DNA of 13,611 bases from Polaromonas sp. (GTDB lineage Bacteria > Pseudomonadota > Gammaproteobacteria > Burkholderiales > Burkholderiaceae_C). This document shows, piece after piece, positions 10,258 to 13,611 of this stretch. Numbering within the stretch: position 1 is the stretch's first letter; each line of letters begins with the position of its first letter. The stretch is taken from assembly GCA_026786065.1 (NCBI GenBank), contig JAJAYS010000265.1, positions 1 to 13,611 of the forward strand. Reading direction: 5' to 3'. The position numbers and the translations under genes are program-made. A model generated the notes under the pieces. It saw only the letters and a program-made list of their open reading frames with translations. It searched no databases and was not told the DNA's origin.

Positions 10258-11118
10258 TCAGGCGCCGGCGGCGGCGGACGCGACCAGGCTCGCCCCTTGC
10301 GCTGCCGCGAAATCGGCGACGAAGGCCGGAACCGCCGGACTGCTGGCGGACACGGTCAGCACCTCGTAGCCGGTTTCGGTTACCAGCACGGTGTGCTCCC
10401 ACTGCGCCGACAGCGAATGGTCGCGGGTGACGATGCTCCAGCCGTCTTTTTCAGGGCCGTCTTTTATGTCGCGTTTGCCGGCGTTGATCATTGGCTCGAT
10501 CGTGAAGGTCATGCCCGGTTTGAGTTCTTCAAGCGTGCCGGCGCGGCCGTAATGCAGCACCTGCGGCTCCTCGTGAAAGCGCCTGCCGACGCCGTGGCCG
10601 CAAAACTCGCGCACCACCGAAAAGCCCTGCTTTTCGGCAAAGGCCTGAATCGCCGCGCCGAGGTCGCCCAGACGGGCGCCGGGTTTGACCCGCATGATGC
10701 CCTGCCACATGGCCTCGTAGGTGACCTGGCACAGCCGGCGCGCGGCGATCGACGCCTCGCCGACGAGGTACATCCGGCTGGTGTCGCCGTGCCAGCCGTC
10801 CTTGATGACCGTGACGTCCACGTTGACGATGTCGCCCTTGCGCAGCGGCTTGTCGTTCGGGATGCCGTGACACACCTGGTTATTGACCGAGGTACACAGC
10901 GATTTCGGGTAGGCCGAATAGCCGGGCGGCTGGTAGCCCAGTGTGGCGGGAATGGTGCCCTGCACCTGGGTCATGTAGTCGTGCGCCAGACGGTCGATTT
11001 CGTTGGTCGTCAGGCCAGGCCTGATGAACGGTGTCAGGTAATCCAGCACCTCGGAGGCCAGCCTTCCTGCGACGCGCATGCCTTCGATGCCCGCAGCGTC
11101 TTTGAATGTGATGCTCAT
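10258..11118 (-). CDS. map: Methionine aminopeptidase, type I
   Basis: The product is 286 aa (E. coli 264). It removes the N-terminal Met from new proteins after deformylation, acting in the cytosol at the ribosome exit. The fold is complete: CHGIP with His84, metal ligands Asp101 and Asp112 in [36 protein letters not shown] with ligand His175 and His182, Glu208 in TFTIEPM, and Glu241 in QWEHT. The lack of an N-terminal extension marks the Ia type. The last 25 residues are an Ala/Val-rich tail beyond the catalytic core. Start ATG 11118 gives [21 protein letters not shown], a normal N-terminus. The frame stays open upstream through the low-complexity tract, but that part is not coding. There is no Shine-Dalgarno; a -10-like GATAAT lies 6 nt upstream. 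It is first in a probable map-glnD operon and divergent from purL. Confidence 0.98.
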   Translation of the reverse strand: MSITFKDAAGIEGMRVAGRLASEVLDYLTPFIRPGLTTNEIDRLAHDYMTQVQGTIPATLGYQPPGYSAYPKSLCTSVNNQVCHGIPNDKPLRKGDIVNVDVTVIKDGWHGDTSRMYLVGEASIAARRLCQVTYEAMWQGIMRVKPGARLGDLGAAIQAFAEKQGFSVVREFCGHGVGRRFHEEPQVLHYGRAGTLEELKPGMTFTIEPMINAGKRDIKDGPEKDGWSIVTRDHSLSAQWEHTVLVTETGYEVLTVSASSPAVPAFVADFAAAQGASLVASAAAGA

Positions 11119-11124
11119 GCGGCG

Positions 11125-11148
11125 ATTATCCCATCGCCATCCGCGCCG
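11125..11148 (-). promoter_or_regulatory. Candidate promoter of map, suggesting a leaderless mRNA
   Basis: On the minus strand TGGGATAAT forms an extended -10 element (GATAAT at 11130-11125) only 6 nt from the map ATG. A partial -35 match (CCGACA) lies 18 nt upstream. Transcription would begin at about the ATG, in line with the missing ribosome site. Prediction by eye only. Confidence 0.4.
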
Positions 11149-11188
11149 TGTCGGCGCGCGCCGGGGTCTCCCTTGATGGAAACCGCGC

Positions 11189-11197
11189 TGATAAAAT
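11189..11197 (+). promoter_or_regulatory. Candidate extended -10 promoter of purL
   Basis: TGATAAAAT has the TGn-TAAAAT form of an extended -10 box. No good -35 lies 16-18 nt upstream (TTGATG at 11173 is only 13 nt away). It would give purL a leader of about 130 nt that includes the CT/CG tract at 11230-11282. Confidence 0.35.
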
Positions 11198-11229
11198 CGG
11201 TTTCGAGTCGCCCGGCGATGGGCGCACCC

Positions 11230-11282
11230 CCCTCTCGCTCGCGCTCTTTCTCGTTCTCGCGCGCGCGCTCTCGCTCTCTCCC
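11230..11282 (+). repeat. CT/CG low-complexity tract upstream of purL
   Basis: Alternating CTCTCG, CGCGCG and CTCTTTCTC units run for about 50 bp with almost no A. It lies in the map-purL gap, within the likely purL leader, 55 bp before the start codon. It contains no gene. Such tracts are prone to slippage and may vary in length between strains. Confidence 0.7.
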
Positions 11283-11336
11283 TGCTGGCGGCCCGAGTGC
11301 CGACTGTCTCACCCACCACCACAAGGCCGCGCCACC

Positions 11337-13611
11337 GTGAAGCTTCACCTGACGACGTTTGAGGGCGAAGCGCCCGGCATCAATGCGCTGACCGATTTCC
11401 GCGTCCGGCAACTGTTGCCCCGGCTGCAGGCGGTGCATGCCGGAATTTCCGGCGTCAGCGCGCGCTACGTTCACCTGGTCGCCACCGCCCAGCCGCCGTC
11501 CGATGCGGTCAAGGCGCAGATCGGCGCGCTGCTGCAGTACGGTGAGCCGGCCGTTGAGGGGTCGGCCGAAAGCGCGCTGTTCGTCGTGACGCCGCGTTTT
11601 GGCACGGTCTCGCCGTGGGCCTCCAAGGCGACCGACATTGCGCACAACTGCGGCCTGGCCGTCAAACGCATTGAGCGCATCACCGAATACCGGGTGGCGC
11701 TCAAAGGCGGGCTGTTCGGCAAAAAATCGCTGGACCAGAGCCAGCGCGAACTGATCGCGGCGCTGCTGCACGACCGCATGACCGAAAGCGTGATGGCCGG
11801 GCGCGCCAACGCGGCCGGGCTGTTCTCGGAACTGCAGGGCGAGCCTTTGAGAACCATTGCGGTGCTGAGCGGCGGCAATGCGGCGCTGGAGCAGGCCAAC
11901 AGCGAATTCGGCCTGGCGCTGGCTGCTGATGAAATCGACTATCTGGCAGCCGCCTTCACACAATTGGGGCGCAACCCGACCGATGTTGAGCTGATGATGT
12001 TCGCGCAGGCCAACAGCGAGCATTGCCGGCACAAGATCTTCAACGCCGACTTCACCATAGACGGCGTGCCGCAGCCGCTCAGCCTGTTTGCGATGATCCG
12101 CAACACCGAGCGGCTGAACCCGCAGCATACGGTCGTGGCCTATGCCGACAACGCGTCGATCATGGAAGGCTCTGTGCGGCCAGTTTTCTACGCAAAAAAC
12201 GTCTTAAACCCGAACAATACGGGCTTAAACAGCTATCAAGTCTATAGCGACTCGGAGGCGGCGAAGGTCCACATCCTGATGAAGGTCGAGACCCACAACC
12301 ATCCTACGGCGATCTCGCCGTTCCCCGGCGCCTCGACCGGTGCCGGCGGCGAGATTCGCGACGAGGGCGCGACCGGCCGGGGCTCGCGCCCGAAAGCCGG
12401 GCTCGGCGGATTTACCGTGTCCAAACTCTGGGGCGGCTGGTCCGACGAGGCGGGTGGCAAGCCCGGACACATTGCCAGTCCGCTGCAAATCATGACCGAA
12501 GGTCCGCTGGGCGCCGCAGCCTTCAATAACGAATTTGGCCGTCCAAATCTCGCCGGCTATTTCCGCGAGTACGAGCAAACGGCCGGTGGCCAGCGCTGGG
12601 GCTACCACAAGCCCATCATGATTGCCGGGGGCGTCGGCACGATTGCCGCCGACCTGGCAAAAAAAGTACGGTTTCCCGCTGGTACGCTCCTGATCCAGCT
12701 CGGCGGTCCGGGCATGCGCATCGGCATGGGCGGCAGCGCGGCCAGTTCGATGGCGGCCGGCGCCAATGCGGCCCAGCTCGACTTCGACTCGGTGCAGCGC
12801 GGCAACCCGGAGATCGAGCGCCGTGCGCAGGAGGTGATCAACCGCTGCGCGCTCTGGAGCCACGAAAGAGGCCCGGCTGGCAGCGGCAATCCGATCCTGG
12901 CAATCCACGATGTCGGCGCTGGCGGGCTGTCCAACGCCTTTCCCGAACTGGTCAACGACGCCGGGCGCGGTGCGCGCTTTGACCTGTCAGCCGTGCCACT
13001 TGAAGAGAGCGGGCTTTCGCCCAAGGAAATCTGGAGCAACGAAAGCCAGGAGCGCTACGTGCTGGCGATCGCGCCGCAGGCGCTGGCGCTGTTTCGCGCC
13101 ATCTGCGAGCGCGAGCGTTGCCCGTTCGCGGTGGTGGGCGTGGCAACCGAGGAGCCGCAACTGGTGGTCAGCGACCAGCCCCTTGCCCCCCTTCGACCCT
13201 TCGACAAGGCTCAGGACAGGCAGGCGCAAGACCGGCCAAGCCTCTTCCCAGAGGAGCGAGGGAGCGAATCGCAAGATCCAAACTTATTCGCTATCGCACA
13301 GGGTAAAACTCGCCCACCCCCGCCTGCTGAATCACTCTTTCCCATATTGGGAGAGGGCAGGGGTGAGGGTCTCCCCGCCTCCATCCCGGTGGACATGCCG
13401 ATGAGCGTGCTGCTCGGCAAGCCGCCCAAGATGCACCGCGATGTGCGCAGCATCCAGACCGAAATCCAGCCGCTCGACCTGACCGGCGTCGATCTGCAAA
13501 AAGCCTGCATTGCCGTGCTGAGCCATCCGAGCGTTGCCTCCAAGCGCTTTTTGATCACCATTGGCGACCGCACGGTCGGCGGGCTCACGCACCGCGACCA
13601 GATGGTCGGAC
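11337..13611 (+). CDS. purL: Phosphoribosylformylglycinamidine synthase PurL, N-terminal 758 codons (3' end outside window), with in-frame repeat insertions
   Basis: The frame is open from GTG 11337 to the window end. PurL converts FGAR, ATP and glutamine to FGAM, the fourth step of purine synthesis; the single-chain form of about 1300 aa is usual in Proteobacteria. Visible: the PurS-like N-terminal region with [22 protein letters not shown] (86-107); the linker; [15 protein letters not shown] (222-236); the ATP-binding [34 protein letters not shown] from residue 316; [12 protein letters not shown]; and [17 protein letters not shown]. The glutaminase domain lies beyond the window. Two segments are foreign: residues 289-304, encoded by a two-hairpin repeat just before the ATP-binding motif, and residues about 619-680, encoded by a composite of other repeats just before [19 protein letters not shown]. 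Neither breaks the frame. The GTG start gives the expected (M)[10 protein letters not shown]-terminus; only a weak AAGG lies 10 nt upstream. Confidence 0.97.
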   Translation, partial: MKLHLTTFEGEAPGINALTDFRVRQLLPRLQAVHAGISGVSARYVHLVATAQPPSDAVKAQIGALLQYGEPAVEGSAESALFVVTPRFGTVSPWASKATDIAHNCGLAVKRIERITEYRVALKGGLFGKKSLDQSQRELIAALLHDRMTESVMAGRANAAGLFSELQGEPLRTIAVLSGGNAALEQANSEFGLALAADEIDYLAAAFTQLGRNPTDVELMMFAQANSEHCRHKIFNADFTIDGVPQPLSLFAMIRNTERLNPQHTVVAYADNASIMEGSVRPVFYAKNVLNPNNTGLNSYQVYSDSEAAKVHILMKVETHNHPTAISPFPGASTGAGGEIRDEGATGRGSRPKAGLGGFTVSKLWGGWSDEAGGKPGHIASPLQIMTEGPLGAAAFNNEFGRPNLAGYFREYEQTAGGQRWGYHKPIMIAGGVGTIAADLAKKVRFPAGTLLIQLGGPGMRIGMGGSAASSMAAGANAAQLDFDSVQRGNPEIERRAQEVINRCALWSHERGPAGSGNPILAIHDVGAGGLSNAFPELVNDAGRGARFDLSAVPLEESGLSPKEIWSNESQERYVLAIAPQALALFRAICERERCPFAVVGVATEEPQLVVSDQPLAPLRPFDKAQDRQAQDRPSLFPEERGSESQDPNLFAIAQGKTRPPPPAESLFPILGEGRGEGLPASIPVDMPMSVLLGKPPKMHRDVRSIQTEIQPLDLTGVDLQKACIAVLSHPSVASKRFLITIGDRTVGGLTHRDQMVG
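12203..12249 (+). repeat. Two-hairpin short repeat, copy 3, in frame inside purL
   Basis: This is the best-preserved of the three copies. Hairpin 1 pairs TTAAACCCG (12204-12212) with CGGGCTTAA (12220-12228) with one mismatch around a 7-nt loop. Hairpin 2 is GCTAT-N7-ATAGC (12232-12248). It encodes about 16 residues ([16 protein letters not shown]) and keeps the purL frame, in a variable loop just before the conserved [13 protein letters not shown] motif. Confidence 0.85.
13191..13222 (+). repeat. Dispersed repeat (CTTCGACAAGGCTCAGGACAGG type) inside purL
   Basis: The core CTTCGACAAGGCTCAGGACA is the well-known bacterial dispersed repeat whose other frames read [10 protein letters not shown] and, on the opposite strand, [11 protein letters not shown]. 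In the purL frame it gives [11 protein letters not shown]. It forms the 5' part of a foreign segment of roughly 190 nt. Between it and the next repeat are a small hairpin (CCTCT-N4-AGAGG near 13241) and an inverted repeat AGCGAAT/ATTCGCT (13263-13269 with 13286-13292). Confidence 0.8.
13331..13371 (+). repeat. Half of the ligA-type palindromic repeat inside purL
   Basis: TCACTCTTTCCC, ATATT and GGGAGAGGGCAGGGGTGAGGGT form an imperfect stem plus tail. In a different frame it reads [12 protein letters not shown], the signature peptide of this repeat family; the purL frame reads [14 protein letters not shown]. It is related to the right half of the element at 4036-4127. It closes the foreign segment just before PurL resumes at IPVDMPMSV. 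Confidence 0.8.

Noticed and set aside
11173..11197. TTGATG...TAAAAT as a full sigma-70 promoter for purL
   Set aside because: The spacer is only 13 nt, too short for a -35/-10 pair. Only the extended -10 reading is kept.
10258..11322. A longer form of map (354 aa) starting upstream of 11118
   Set aside because: The extra N-terminus is Arg/Glu/Ala low complexity from the simple tract. The family N-terminus begins at the ATG at 11118.
10297..11340. A 347-codon open frame on the plus strand opposite map
   Set aside because: Antisense to an intact map gene, with a low-complexity tail from the CT/CG tract; no motif.
11115..12908. Long minus-strand frames (11115-12128 and 12225-12908) opposite purL
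   Set aside because: Both are antisense to strongly conserved PurL motifs and have no recognisable domain.

Overview
The window looks like a chromosomal segment of a GC-rich betaproteobacterium. It probably belongs to the Burkholderiales, and Comamonadaceae is my best guess. The basis is the gene set and order (end of zipA, then ligA; def with a methyltransferase; map-glnD facing purL) and the protein sequences, which read as that family. No database search was run.

Layout. 1-242: 3' end of zipA (divisome). 275-979 (-): lipoprotein with a staphylococcal-nuclease fold. 1165-1959 (-) and 2242-2856 (+): a divergent pair, a DUF2182 membrane protein and a DUF1326 protein, sharing a 282-bp control region. 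2857-3509: about 650 bp with no convincing gene. 3510-5690 (+): ligA, NAD-dependent DNA ligase. 5848-6123 (+): small lipoprotein. 6275-6811 (+): def, with an overlapping methyltransferase gene at 6801-7487. 7560-10238 (-): glnD. 10258-11118 (-): map, 19 bp upstream of glnD and probably in one operon with it. 11337 to the window end (+): purL, cut by the window edge. purL has no stop inside the window but is clearly coding.

Most genes are housekeeping: cell division, DNA ligation, N-terminal protein maturation (def and map), nitrogen sensing (glnD) and purine synthesis (purL). The accessory part is 243-3509, which I infer was inserted between zipA and ligA. It carries the secreted nuclease and the DUF2182/DUF1326 pair, whose conserved Cys, Met and His residues suggest metal or redox chemistry of unknown role.

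The most unusual feature is the load of short palindromic repeats and where they sit. A two-hairpin repeat of about 47 nt occurs three times: twice between genes and once in frame inside purL. A different palindromic element is read through in frame inside ligA, adding about 32 residues. A composite of two other repeat types is read through in frame in purL, adding about 60 residues. So two core enzymes carry peptide segments encoded by repeats. I saw no tRNA, rRNA, CRISPR array, transposase or phage gene, and no clearly new defence or mobile system.
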